Part shown: piece by piece, positions 9,052 to 18,714 of the stretch
How the letters are laid out: every line of letters starts with the position of its first letter
How positions within the stretch are numbered: the stretch's first letter is position 1
NCBI GenBank assembly: GCA_000381605.1
Contig: KB906757.1
Coordinates: 372,001-436,000, forward strand
Length of the DNA: 64,000 nt
Reading direction: 5' to 3'
DNA from: Acidobacteriaceae bacterium KBS 89
GTDB lineage: Bacteria; Acidobacteriota; Terriglobia; Terriglobales; Acidobacteriaceae
Position numbers and translations under genes: made by a program
The notes under the pieces: model-generated
What the model was told of the DNA's origin: nothing
Seen by the model: the letters and a program-made list of their open reading frames with translations, nothing else
Database searches by the model: none

Positions 9052-10541
9052 AGGGCCGAGAGAACGATTGCCACGACCAGGACTCCTAAAAGAAGACTGC
9101 GGCGATCGGTGATGGCGTAGACGACGGGGTCCTCGTTGAGGTGACCGCGTGAGGCCTGGAGCCATAGACGCATTATCCAGAGAAGGAGGACGGGAACAAT
9201 GAGCCAGAGGCGCCTGGCGTGATGGTAGTGCTCTGCGGCGTCGAAATTCGAGATGTAGAGGGTAAGGACGACGACCGAAGCAAATCCGCTTGCCGTGCCG
9301 AAGCTGCGAAGCTGCTCGATGTCGGCGACGTGGTAGCCGCGGCCGCCGGCGGAGACGCCCCCGCGTTCGCGGAGACTCTCGAGTTCGGCGAAGCGCTTGA
9401 CGAGGGCGAGTGAGAGGAAGAAGAAGACGCTGAAGCCGCCGAGCCAGGTGGAGACGGTGATTCCCGAGGCAGCTGAGCCGGCCACGATGCGAATGGTGTA
9501 GAGGCCGGAGAGAACGATGACGTCGACCAGGACGGAGCGTTTGAATCGCAGGGAGTAGGCAAGCGTGGTGACGAGATAGATGCCGAGCCAGAGGAGGAAG
9601 TAGTGAGGCTTGATGAGGGGGAAGAGCTCCGGCGACAGGACGGCGACGGCACGGGGAACCAACATCGCAAGGACAAGAGAGATGGCAAAGAAGATGAAGA
9701 CGACAGTGATTCCTGAGACGGCGGAGAGATCTCCGGAGGCGAAGGGGCGGCGGCGCTTGCGTGGATGCTGGCGGTCGGCTTCGAGGTCGAGGAGGTCGTT
9801 GATGATGTAGGTGGCGGAGGCACAGAAGCCGAAGCTGAAGAACGCCAGGACAACTGCGGCGAGGATCCCCGGCGCCCAGGCGTGAGCGAGGAGCATGATA
9901 ACGAAGATGAGGACGTTCTTCGCCCACTGGTGGAGACGGATTGCCTTGAGCCACACGTTGAAGGGGGAGGCGCGTTCAATGAAGCTGCGGGCGGGGGTGA
10001 TGCGCGCCTTGCGGAGGGCGGCGCGGAGGCCGGGGGTGGGGTTGGCGACCATCGGCTCCTGACAGTGCTGGAGGAGCGGGAGGTCGGCTAGGGCGTTGCC
10101 GATGTACGAGAAGTTGTCCCCGAAGCGGGACTGAAAGGCGGCCAGCTTGGCGTTGCCGGCGAGGTTGAGCTGGCCGTCGGAGGCGAGGACGCCGGTGAAG
10201 ATGCCAAGGTGCGCGGCGATGCGGTTGGCGGTGTCGGCGTCGGCGGCGGTGGCGAGATAGATGGGACGGCCGGTGGCGCGCTGCTGCTCAAGATATTGCA
10301 GGAGTTCGCGGTTGTAGGGCAGATGGGCTACGTCGAGCTGGACAGTGGCAGCGAGGTGGCGTTTGAGAGCTGCCTTGCCCTCGATTAGCCATCCGGGGAT
10401 CTTCAGAACCGTTGCCGGGTGGTGGCGGGCAACGGCTAGTGCGGAGTCGTGGAGGGTGTCTGATTTGACGAGGGTCCCGTCCAGGTCGACGCAAAGTACT
10501 GGCGGCGTGACGGTTTCGATTGCGGGGGCCGGGATGGGCAA
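9048..10541 (-). CDS. HAD-hydrolase / UbiA-prenyltransferase fusion (DPPR-synthase-like)
   Basis: A 497-residue two-domain protein. Residues about 14-190 form a HAD-like hydrolase (DLDGTLVKSD nucleophile motif, YIGNALADLPLL acidic loop). Residues about 200-497 form a polytopic UbiA-family prenyltransferase with the Mg-binding motif NDLLDLEADRQHP, then KRRRPFASG, and the second block LRFKRSVLVDVIVLSG. The Arg/Lys-rich stretch after the Asp motif resembles decaprenyl-phosphate phosphoribosyltransferase, which transfers phosphoribose from PRPP to a polyprenyl phosphate; the HAD domain could remove the 5-phosphate. The TTG start has AAGGAAGGA upstream. The function is inferred from family motifs. 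Confidence 0.85.
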   Translation of the reverse strand: MPIPAPAIETVTPPVLCVDLDGTLVKSDTLHDSALAVARHHPATVLKIPGWLIEGKAALKRHLAATVQLDVAHLPYNRELLQYLEQQRATGRPIYLATAADADTANRIAAHLGIFTGVLASDGQLNLAGNAKLAAFQSRFGDNFSYIGNALADLPLLQHCQEPMVANPTPGLRAALRKARITPARSFIERASPFNVWLKAIRLHQWAKNVLIFVIMLLAHAWAPGILAAVVLAFFSFGFCASATYIINDLLDLEADRQHPRKRRRPFASGDLSAVSGITVVFIFFAISLVLAMLVPRAVAVLSPELFPLIKPHYFLLWLGIYLVTTLAYSLRFKRSVLVDVIVLSGLYTIRIVAGSAASGITVSTWLGGFSVFFFLSLALVKRFAELESLRERGGVSAGGRGYHVADIEQLRSFGTASGFASVVVLTLYISNFDAAEHYHHARRLWLIVPVLLLWIMRLWLQASRGHLNEDPVVYAITDRRSLLLGVLVVAIVLSAL

Positions 10542-10713
10542 AAGTGTCCTTCCTTACGTCTAAACCAATAACGAGATGAGGATAGCGTGGGATACGGGCG
10601 GCCGCCACGGCTCATCTGTCGAGGCAGCCAAGGCCATTATCAAGTATTCTGGAGTACCGGGAACAATTATCCGATGCCGCGCATCGCATTTCGAAAGAAT
10701 TGAGAGCCCCCAA

Positions 10714-12111
10714 ATGTTGTCAACGCAAATGAGCGAACAGGAAGAACACCTGGCTAAATCGGCTTCTGATCCGCAGCTGAACTTGCCTTCGCGCAAACCG
10801 TCGCCGGAGTCGCCGAAGGGTTCGGCGGCTCGGAAGTGGATCGTGCTGCTGGTGATTATTGCCATAGTGGGCGCCGCTGTGTGGAAGATACGGCAGAACG
10901 GGAAGGAGCAGGATTCCGTTCAAATGATCATGGCGGCACAGGCGGACCGGCCGACTCCTGTGCAAGTGTCGGCGGTACTCCAGAAGACGATGCCGATCTA
11001 CCTGACGGCGCTGGGGACCGTTACGGCGTACAACACGGTGACGATCAAGAGCCGGGTAGATGGGCAGCTGATGCTGGTGCCGGTGAATGAGGGCCAGACG
11101 GTGCGGCAGGGCCAGGTGCTGGCCGAGATCGACCCGAAGCCCTATCAGGCCGCGCTGGAGCAGGCGCAGGGACAGCTGGTGAAAGACCAGGCGAGCGCGG
11201 TGAATGCGCGAGCACAGGCGGCCCGCTACGGCGCCCTGCTACAGGCGGGCGTGGTCTCGAAGGAGAGCGAGCAAGCGCAGGTTTCGACCGCTGGGCAGGC
11301 GGAGGGTTCGATTGCTGCGGACCAGGCGGCGATTCAAGCCGCAAAGGTGAACCTGGGTTATACGAAGATTCTGTCGCCGATCAATGGTGTGGTCGGGTTG
11401 CGGCAGGTGGATCCGGGCAATATCGTGCATGCGAACGATGCGACTGGCCTGCTGGTCGTGACGCAGCTGCAGCCGATTTCGGTGATCTTTACGCTGCCAG
11501 AAGACCAGCTGCCTGAGGTGTTGAAGAGGACGCGGGGAGGCAGCAAGCTGCCTGTGGAGGCATTTGATCGCGCGGCGTCGAAGCATCTTGCCAGCGGAAG
11601 TCTGCTGACCGTGGACAACCAGATCGATACAACCACCGGCACGGTGAAGGCGAAGGCGGTTTTCAACAATCAGGATGGGGCACTCTTTCCGAATCAGTTT
11701 GTGAATATTCGGTTGATTCTGCAGGAGAAGCAGAACGCGATTGTGATTCCGGCTGCGGCGCTGCAGACCGGGTCGCAGGGGAATTTCGTCTATCTGCTGA
11801 AGCAGGGACAGCCGCCGGCGGAGCTGGTCGAGAAGAGGAAAGATACTGACATGCCGCCGCTTCCACAACTCGCGGAGAACCAGTCGAACTACTATGTCCA
11901 GGCTCAGACGGTGAACGTGGAGTTGACGGAGGGTGCGCAGGTAATCCTGTACGGCGGCGTAAAGCCGGGGGATCAGATCGTGGTCGATGGACAAGAGAAG
12001 CTGAAGAATGGAAGCAAGGTGTTTCCGCGGACGGCTCCGGTAAAGACAAACGCGGATGGGACGACCGCTGAGGTGAATGCAGTGAGTGAAAGTGCGGGCC
12101 GGCCCTCATGA
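10714..12111 (+). CDS. mdtA: RND efflux periplasmic adaptor (MdtA/AcrA-like)
   Basis: A 465-residue membrane-fusion protein. A short cytoplasmic tail and one helix ([18 protein letters not shown]) are followed by the biotinyl/lipoyl half-motifs ([12 protein letters not shown] and [17 protein letters not shown]), a coiled-coil hairpin between them, and a beta-barrel domain. It would bridge the inner-membrane RND pumps to an outer-membrane channel. The frame runs open farther upstream, but the ATG at 10714 gives the canonical N-terminus. It overlaps the next gene as ATGA, marking an adaptor-pump-pump operon like mdtABC. No TolC-type gene or regulator is in the window. Confidence 0.92.
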   Translation: MLSTQMSEQEEHLAKSASDPQLNLPSRKPSPESPKGSAARKWIVLLVIIAIVGAAVWKIRQNGKEQDSVQMIMAAQADRPTPVQVSAVLQKTMPIYLTALGTVTAYNTVTIKSRVDGQLMLVPVNEGQTVRQGQVLAEIDPKPYQAALEQAQGQLVKDQASAVNARAQAARYGALLQAGVVSKESEQAQVSTAGQAEGSIAADQAAIQAAKVNLGYTKILSPINGVVGLRQVDPGNIVHANDATGLLVVTQLQPISVIFTLPEDQLPEVLKRTRGGSKLPVEAFDRAASKHLASGSLLTVDNQIDTTTGTVKAKAVFNNQDGALFPNQFVNIRLILQEKQNAIVIPAAALQTGSQGNFVYLLKQGQPPAELVEKRKDTDMPPLPQLAENQSNYYVQAQTVNVELTEGAQVILYGGVKPGDQIVVDGQEKLKNGSKVFPRTAPVKTNADGTTAEVNAVSESAGRPS

Positions 12112-15100
12112 GTGCTTCGATGAGTCCATCGAGGCCGTTTATTCTTCGGCCAGTGGCCACCTCGCTCCTGATGGTGGCCATTTTGCTTGCGGGCTTTGTT
12201 GCGTATGTGCAACTGCCGGTTTCGGCGCTGCCGCAGGTGGACTATCCGACGATCCAGGTGCAGACATTTTATCCGGGGGCAAGCCCGGAGGTGATGGCGT
12301 CTTCGGTGACGGCTCCGCTGGAGCGGCAGTTCGGACAGATACCCGGCCTGAGCCAGATGACATCGACGAGTTCTGGCGGGGGCAGCGTGATTACGCTGCA
12401 GTTCTCGCTGGAAGAGTCGATCGACGTGGCGCAGCAGGATGTGCAGGCTGCGATCAATGCGGCGTTTACGTATCTGCCAAAAGACCTGCCGAATCCTCCT
12501 GTGTACAGCAAGGTGAATCCGGCGGATGCACCGATCATGACGCTGTCGTTGACGAGCGATACGCTGCCGTTGCCGAAGGTGGAAGACCTTGCGGACACGG
12601 TGATTGCACAGAAAATTTCGCAGCTCACCGGTGTTGGTCTAGTGTCGATCAACGGCGGACAGAAGCCGGCGGTGCGAATCCAGGCGAACCCGACGGCTCT
12701 GGCGAATTATGGGCTGGGCCTTGAAGACATTCGCGCGGCAGTGGGCACGGCGAATGTGGACCAGGCGAAGGGCAATCTGAATGGGGCGACGCAGTCGTAT
12801 ACGATTGGCGCGAACGATCAGATCCCGACGAGTGCGGGCTACAACAATGTGATCATCGCTTACAGGGGCGGTTCGCCGGTGCGGCTGTCGGACGTTGCGA
12901 ATGCGGTGGACAGCGCAGAGAACCTGTTTCAGGCCGCGTGGATGGGCACTTCCGCACAGGTTGCGAGTGGCGGACAGCCGGCGAAGCCCGCGACACTGCT
13001 TCCGGCGGTGATTGTGAATATCCAGAGGCAGCCTGGCGCGAACATTATCGGCGTGGTGGACAGGGTACAGAAGATTCTGCCGCAGCTGCGGGCGTCAATG
13101 CCGGCGACAGTGAAGCTCGAGGTGTTGACGGACCGGACGAACACTATCCGCGCGTCCGTGAAGGATGTGAAGTTCTCACTGGTCCTGACGATCGGGCTGG
13201 TGGTGATGGTGATCTTCCTGTTCCTGCGATCCTTTGCGGCGACTGTGATTCCGTCGGTCGCGGTGCCTCTGTCGATCGTCGGGACGTTCGGTGTGATGTA
13301 TCTGCTGGGATACAGCCTGAATAACCTGTCGCTGATGGCGTTGACGATTTCGACGGGCTTCGTGGTGGACGATGCGATCGTGATGATCGAGAATATCGCG
13401 CGATATCTGGAACAGGGTGACTCACCCCTGGAGGCTGCTCTGAAGGGGTCGGAGCAGATTGGATTCACCATTGTGTCGTTGACGGTGAGTTTGATTGCGG
13501 TGTTGATCCCGCTGCTGTTTATGGGCGATATCGTGGGACGGCTGTTCCGCGAGTTTGCTGTCACCCTGGCAGTCACAATTCTGGTCTCGGCGTTTGTGTC
13601 GTTGACACTGACGCCGATGATGGCGGCGAAGCTGTTGAAGCATAAGCCGGAGCACGAACAGTCGACGTTCTATCGAAAGAGCGAAGAGTTTTTTGAGTAT
13701 GTGATCCGGAAGTATGGGGTGGGCGTGCGGTGGGTGTTGCGACACCAGACGTTTACGCTGCTGGTGACGTTGGCAACCTTCGTGTTGACGTTGTACCTGT
13801 TCCTGATTGTGCCGAAGGGGTTCTTTCCAGTGCAGGACACTGGTGTGCTGCTGGGGATTACTGAGGCTCCACAGACGGTGAGTTTTGGGGCGATGAGCTC
13901 GCGGCAGCAGGCACTGGCGCGGATTATTTTGCAGGACAAGGATGTTGAAAGCGTGTCGTCCTTCATCGGGATCGATGGAACGAACTCAACGTTGAATAGT
14001 GGGCGAATCCAGATCAACCTGAAAGATCGTGAACAGCGGAAGTCGTCGGCGCTCGAGGTGATTCAGCGGCTGATTCCGAAAGTCGCAAAGGTGGACGGGA
14101 TCCAGTGCTATCTGCAGCCGCTGCAGGACCTGACAGTGGAAGACCGCGTGAGCCGGACGCAGTACCAGTATTCGCTGGAAGATGCGAATGTGGAGGAGCT
14201 CGCGTTCTGGACAGATAAGCTTGTCGCGAAGCTGAAAACGATTCCGATCTTGAGCGACGTGGCTAGCGATGAGCAATTGGGCGGCCTGGAGGCGAGTCTC
14301 GTGATCGATCGCGATACGGCTTCGCGGCTGGGAATCACTCCGCAGAATATCGACGACACGCTGGGTGATGCGTTTGCGCAGCGGCAGATTTCGACGATCT
14401 TTACACAGCAGAACCAGTACCACGTGGTGTTGGAGGTTGCGCCGAAGTTTCAACGGAACCCGGCGTCGCTGAGCAATATTTATGTGAAGAGCTCGAACGG
14501 AACGCAGGTGCCGCTCTCGACGTTTACCCACTTCGAGGAGAAGCAGACGCCGTTGGTGATCAGTCATCAGGGCCAGTTCCCTGCTGTGACGGTCTCGTTC
14601 AACCTTGCGCCGGGCAAGTCGATCGGCGATGCGGTGAATGCGGTGAACAAGGCGAAGGCGGAGCTGAATATGCCGCCGAGCGTGAATGCAGAGTTTCAGG
14701 GATCGGCGAGAGCGTTTGAAGCGTCGCTGCAGAATGAGCCGCTGCTGATCCTTGCTGCGCTGATCGTGGTCTACATTGTGCTGGGTGTGTTGTACGAGAG
14801 CTATATTCACCCGATCACGATTCTTTCGACGCTGCCTTCGGCGGGTGTGGGGGCGATCCTGGCGCTGCTGCTGTTCCATGTGGATCTGAGCGTGATTGCG
14901 CTGATCGGAATTATTTTGCTGATCGGCATTGTGAAGAAGAACGCGATCATGATGATCGACTTTGCGCTGGAGGCGGAGCGCGAGCAGGGTATGTCGCCGC
15001 AGGAGGCGATCTATCAGGCTTGCCTGCTGCGGTTCCGGCCAATCATGATGACGACGATGGCGGCGCTGCTGGGCGGATTGCCGCTGGCGCTCGGCACGGG

Positions 15101-15275
15101 AACGGGAAGCGAACTGCGGCGACCGCTGGGCATCACGATTGTTGGCGGATTGATTGTGTCGCAGGTGTTGACGCTGTTTACGACGCCGGTGGTTTATTTG
15201 TTCTTTGACCGGCTAGGACGGCGTTCGCGGCATAGCGATGTTGAATCGCGCGCGCATGCCTTTTCGGCTGATTGA
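12108..15275 (+). CDS. mdtB: RND multidrug efflux permease (MdtB-like)
   Basis: A 1055-residue inner-membrane proton-driven pump of normal family length. The N-terminus ([16 protein letters not shown]) enters the first transmembrane helix. The first periplasmic loop has the usual [17 protein letters not shown] segment. Transmembrane helix 4 carries the proton-relay pattern [15 protein letters not shown] with paired Asp residues, and the C-terminal half has [18 protein letters not shown]. Highly similar to the next gene, it probably forms a hetero-oligomer with it as in MdtBC, exporting drugs, bile-salt-like compounds or metabolites. Confidence 0.94.
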   Translation: MSASMSPSRPFILRPVATSLLMVAILLAGFVAYVQLPVSALPQVDYPTIQVQTFYPGASPEVMASSVTAPLERQFGQIPGLSQMTSTSSGGGSVITLQFSLEESIDVAQQDVQAAINAAFTYLPKDLPNPPVYSKVNPADAPIMTLSLTSDTLPLPKVEDLADTVIAQKISQLTGVGLVSINGGQKPAVRIQANPTALANYGLGLEDIRAAVGTANVDQAKGNLNGATQSYTIGANDQIPTSAGYNNVIIAYRGGSPVRLSDVANAVDSAENLFQAAWMGTSAQVASGGQPAKPATLLPAVIVNIQRQPGANIIGVVDRVQKILPQLRASMPATVKLEVLTDRTNTIRASVKDVKFSLVLTIGLVVMVIFLFLRSFAATVIPSVAVPLSIVGTFGVMYLLGYSLNNLSLMALTISTGFVVDDAIVMIENIARYLEQGDSPLEAALKGSEQIGFTIVSLTVSLIAVLIPLLFMGDIVGRLFREFAVTLAVTILVSAFVSLTLTPMMAAKLLKHKPEHEQSTFYRKSEEFFEYVIRKYGVGVRWVLRHQTFTLLVTLATFVLTLYLFLIVPKGFFPVQDTGVLLGITEAPQTVSFGAMSSRQQALARIILQDKDVESVSSFIGIDGTNSTLNSGRIQINLKDREQRKSSALEVIQRLIPKVAKVDGIQCYLQPLQDLTVEDRVSRTQYQYSLEDANVEELAFWTDKLVAKLKTIPILSDVASDEQLGGLEASLVIDRDTASRLGITPQNIDDTLGDAFAQRQISTIFTQQNQYHVVLEVAPKFQRNPASLSNIYVKSSNGTQVPLSTFTHFEEKQTPLVISHQGQFPAVTVSFNLAPGKSIGDAVNAVNKAKAELNMPPSVNAEFQGSARAFEASLQNEPLLILAALIVVYIVLGVLYESYIHPITILSTLPSAGVGAILALLLFHVDLSVIALIGIILLIGIVKKNAIMMIDFALEAEREQGMSPQEAIYQACLLRFRPIMMTTMAALLGGLPLALGTGTGSELRRPLGITIVGGLIVSQVLTLFTTPVVYLFFDRLGRRSRHSDVESRAHAFSAD

Positions 15276-15297
15276 TAGCAGACGAGATTCGAGGACT

Positions 15298-18200
15298 ATG
15301 CATTTTTCAGCACCATTTATTCGGCGGCCGGTAGCGACATTTCTGATGTCGGCTGCGGTGATTCTGGCTGGTGCGGTGGCGTATTCTCTGCTGCCGGTGG
15401 CCAGTCTGCCGCAGGTGGAGTTTCCGGTGATCTCGGTGGGTGCGAGTTTGCCAGGGGCTGACCCGGAGACGATGGCTTCGTCGGTAGCGACGCCGCTGGA
15501 GCGGCAGTTTTCGAAGATCGCCGGGATCAATGAGATGACGTCTTCGTCTTCGACGGGGTCAACCGGAATTGTGTTGCAGTTCGATCTGAGCCGGGATGTG
15601 AATGGCGCGGCGCGTGATGTGCAGGCGGCGATCAACGCGGCGCGAAGCCAGTTGCCGGCTAACCTGCCGAGCAATCCGGGGTACTACAAGGTGAACCCCG
15701 GAGACTCGCCGATCATGATCATTGCGCTGACCTCGGACACGATGAATGTCCCGCAGCTGTACGACGCGTGCGACAGCATTCTGGCGCAGAAGATCGCGCA
15801 GGTACCGGGGGTGGGGCAGACGTTTTGCGGAGGGAGCGCGAAGCCCGGGGTGCGGATCGAGGCGAACCCGATGCAGCTCGCGCATTATGGGATTGGGCTG
15901 GAGGCTTTGCGCGGGGCGCTTGGCACGGTGAACGTGAACCAGCCGAAGGGGTATCTGCAGGACGACGAACGGCGATGGAGCATCAGTGCGACGGACCAGC
16001 TTTTTGGAGCTGCGGCGTATGCTCCGCTGATTATTGCTACGGATCGCGGGCCTGTGAGCTCGGCTCCGGCGCGTTCGGGGCTTCCTGCTTCGGTGGCAAG
16101 CGCGGTGACGAATGCGGCTAGCGGTGGCTCGTCTGCTTCACCAGTGGCGGGGAGCGGTTCCGCGACGGCCGCGCGTGGTGCGGGCACAGGTGCTGGTACT
16201 GGCCATGGGATCGTGCGGGTTCAGGATGTGGCAAAGGCCGTCGACAGTGTTGAAAACGTTCAGGCGGCGGGCGTGTTCAACGGCAAGCCTGCGATTGTTG
16301 TGCTTGTGTTCAAGACGTCGACGGCGAATGTCATCGAGACAGTGGACAACGTAAAGAAACTGCTGCCGCTGCTGAAGGCCTCGATACCGCCGGCCATTCA
16401 GGTGAATGTGGCGATGGACAGGACGACGACGATTCGTGCGTCGGTGAAGGACGTAACGAGGACGCTGGTGATGTCGATCATGCTTGTGATCCTGGTGGTG
16501 TTCCTGTTCCTGCGCGAGGTGCGGTCCACCCTGATTCCCACGGTGGCCGTGCCGCTGAGCCTGTTGGGAACGTTTGCGGTGATGTATCTGCTGGGATATA
16601 CGCTCGATAATTTGTCGCTGATGGCGCTGACGATCTCGACTGGGTTCGTGGTGGACGATGCGATTGTTGTGATCGAAAACATCAGCCGTCATCTGGAGGA
16701 TGGGATGTCGCCGTTTGAGGCGGCGATGGTGGGGTCGAAGGAGATTGGGTTTACGGTGCTGTCGATGAGCACGTCGCTGATTGCGGTGTTCATTCCGATC
16801 CTGCTGATGGGCGGGATTGTGGGCAGACTGTTTCGTGAGTTTGCGGTGACGCTGTCGGTGGCGATCATGGTGTCGCTGGTGGTTTCGCTGACGACGACGC
16901 CGATGTTGAGCGCGAAGTTTCTGGAGGCGCACAACAAGCGGCGGCATGGATGGTTTTATCGGCTTGGCGACCGGGCGCTGAAGTGGATGGCAGAGGAGTA
17001 TGAGCGCGGACTGCGATGGGTGCTGCAACATCAGAAGCTGGTGCTGACGATCACGGTGCTGACCTTTGTGCTGAATGTTTACCTCTATATCCTGGTGCCG
17101 AAGGGATTCTTTCCGGAGCAGGATGCGGGGCGCATCGGCGGGCAGGTGCAGGGGCAGCAGGATGTTTCATTCCCTGAGATGAAGAAGAAGGTCCTGGCAC
17201 TGGCTGAGATCGTTGGAAAGGATCCCGGGGTGCAGGACGTGACGGCGTTTGCAGGTGGGCGTGGCAACGCGAACTCAGGCTTCATGTTCATGTCGCTGAA
17301 GCCGGATGCGGAGCGGCAGAAGAAGGGCGATACGGCGCAGGTGATCGTGAACCGCCTGCGGCCGAAGGTGAGTGGTGTTCCGGGCGCAACGCTCTATTTG
17401 CAGGCGTTTCAAGATTTGCGGATTGGCGGACGGAATACTCCGACGGAGTATCAGTACACGCTGACTGCAGACGACCTGAAGGAGCTGAACTTCTGGGGAC
17501 CGAAGCTGAAGGACGCGATGGACAGACTGCCGCAGATCAAAGATATTGCGTCGGACCAGCAACAGCAGGGGTTGCGAGGACAGCTGGTGATCGATCGTGC
17601 CACGGCGAGCCGGCTGGGAGTTTCGCCGTTGACGATTGATGCGACTTTGTCGGACGCGTTTTCGCAGGCGCAGGTTTCGACGACTTACATGCCGCTGAAT
17701 CAGTATCACGTGGTGATGGAGGTCGCGGAGGAGTTTCAGCGAGACCCGGACGCGTTGAAGAATATATATGTGAAGAGCACGACTGGGGCAATGGTTCCGC
17801 TGTCGGCGGTGACCCACTTTGAGACGCAGCGAATTCCACTGGCCGTGAATCACCAGTCGCAGGCACCGGCGACGACGCTGTCGTTCAATCTGGCGCCGGG
17901 AGCTTCGCTGAGCGAGGCGACGCAAGCGATCCAGCAGGCGCGAGTGGATATCGGGATGCCTTCGTCGATCCATGGGGGATTCGCAGGGACGGCGCAGGCG
18001 TTCAAGGACTCGCTTTCCAGTGAGCCGTACCTGATTTTGCTGGCGCTGATTGCGGTTTATATCGTGCTGGGCATTTTGTATGAGAGCTTTATCCATCCGC
18101 TGACGATTCTGTCGACGCTGCCTTCGGCGGGGGTGGGCGCGATTGTGGCTCTGCTGCTGTTCAAGGTAGACCTTAGCGTGATCGCGATGATCGGGATCAT

Positions 18201-18576
18201 TCTGCTGATTGGAATCGTCAAGAAGAACGCGATTATGATGATCGACTTTGCGCTGATGGCGGAGCGGCAGCAGGGGAAGTCGCCGGAAGAGGCGATCTTT
18301 GAGGCTTGCCTTCTGCGGTTTCGACCGATCATGATGACGACGATGGCGGCGTTGCTGGGCGGGCTGCCACTTGCGCTTGGACATGGAGCGGGGAGCGAGA
18401 TGCGGCGGCCGCTGGGGATCACGATTGTGGGCGGACTGATTGTGTCGCAGGCGTTGACTTTGTTTACGACGCCAGTGGTTTATTTGTTCTTTGATCGGAT
18501 GCGCGGCAGGTTTGAGCGGCTGGGACTGCGGCGGAAGGCGGGGCGGGGCGTGGCGCAGGCGGTCGCTGGGGATTAG
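15298..18576 (+). CDS. mdtC: RND multidrug efflux permease (MdtC-like) with periplasmic insertion
   Basis: A 1092-residue RND pump; the ATG at 15298, preceded by GAGG, gives the standard MHFSAPFIRRPVATF start, although the frame opens at 15238 inside the previous gene's end. It has the transmembrane helix 4 Asp pair ([15 protein letters not shown]) and [18 protein letters not shown]. Compared with its neighbour it carries an extra low-complexity Ala/Gly/Ser/Thr-rich stretch of about 54 residues (about 252-305) in the first periplasmic region, just before VQDVAKAVDSVENV. The rest aligns closely with the upstream pump, suggesting an ancient tandem duplication. Confidence 0.93.
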   Translation: MHFSAPFIRRPVATFLMSAAVILAGAVAYSLLPVASLPQVEFPVISVGASLPGADPETMASSVATPLERQFSKIAGINEMTSSSSTGSTGIVLQFDLSRDVNGAARDVQAAINAARSQLPANLPSNPGYYKVNPGDSPIMIIALTSDTMNVPQLYDACDSILAQKIAQVPGVGQTFCGGSAKPGVRIEANPMQLAHYGIGLEALRGALGTVNVNQPKGYLQDDERRWSISATDQLFGAAAYAPLIIATDRGPVSSAPARSGLPASVASAVTNAASGGSSASPVAGSGSATAARGAGTGAGTGHGIVRVQDVAKAVDSVENVQAAGVFNGKPAIVVLVFKTSTANVIETVDNVKKLLPLLKASIPPAIQVNVAMDRTTTIRASVKDVTRTLVMSIMLVILVVFLFLREVRSTLIPTVAVPLSLLGTFAVMYLLGYTLDNLSLMALTISTGFVVDDAIVVIENISRHLEDGMSPFEAAMVGSKEIGFTVLSMSTSLIAVFIPILLMGGIVGRLFREFAVTLSVAIMVSLVVSLTTTPMLSAKFLEAHNKRRHGWFYRLGDRALKWMAEEYERGLRWVLQHQKLVLTITVLTFVLNVYLYILVPKGFFPEQDAGRIGGQVQGQQDVSFPEMKKKVLALAEIVGKDPGVQDVTAFAGGRGNANSGFMFMSLKPDAERQKKGDTAQVIVNRLRPKVSGVPGATLYLQAFQDLRIGGRNTPTEYQYTLTADDLKELNFWGPKLKDAMDRLPQIKDIASDQQQQGLRGQLVIDRATASRLGVSPLTIDATLSDAFSQAQVSTTYMPLNQYHVVMEVAEEFQRDPDALKNIYVKSTTGAMVPLSAVTHFETQRIPLAVNHQSQAPATTLSFNLAPGASLSEATQAIQQARVDIGMPSSIHGGFAGTAQAFKDSLSSEPYLILLALIAVYIVLGILYESFIHPLTILSTLPSAGVGAIVALLLFKVDLSVIAMIGIILLIGIVKKNAIMMIDFALMAERQQGKSPEEAIFEACLLRFRPIMMTTMAALLGGLPLALGHGAGSEMRRPLGITIVGGLIVSQALTLFTTPVVYLFFDRMRGRFERLGLRRKAGRGVAQAVAGD

Positions 18577-18611
18577 TTTGCGTTGCAGGTCTTAGCAGCA
18601 GGTGCAGCGAA

Positions 18612-18663
18612 GCCCCCGGGGCTAAAGCCCAATTGCGATCAATTCTTTTCGTGGGGCTAAAGG
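18612..18663. repeat. Intergenic repeat with GGGGCTAAAG core
   Basis: The ten-base core GGGGCTAAAG occurs at 18618-18627 and again at 18653-18662. The first copy sits inside a short inverted repeat (GCCCCCGGGGCTAAAGCCC) in the gap between two convergent genes. It resembles the GGGGCTAAAGCCCC-type extragenic palindromes I recall from acidobacterial genomes and could serve as a bidirectional terminator or a REP element. A genome-wide count is needed to decide. Confidence 0.45.
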
Positions 18664-18714
18664 CACACGCTTAATCCCACAGAACGCAGGCGGAAGATAG
18701 TTTGGTGCTGTGTG

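Noticed and set aside
8986..9954. A 322-codon minus-strand frame overlapping the HAD-UbiA gene
   Set aside because: It is Arg/Pro/Leu-rich low complexity in another frame of a convincing membrane-protein gene.
17275..18384. A 369-codon open frame on the minus strand opposite the second RND pump (and similar long ones at 16138-17031, 13986-14879 and 11239-11994)
   Set aside because: The products are Arg/His/Gln-rich without domains, and the opposite strand encodes unmistakable efflux proteins. They are codon-bias mirror images of GC-rich genes.
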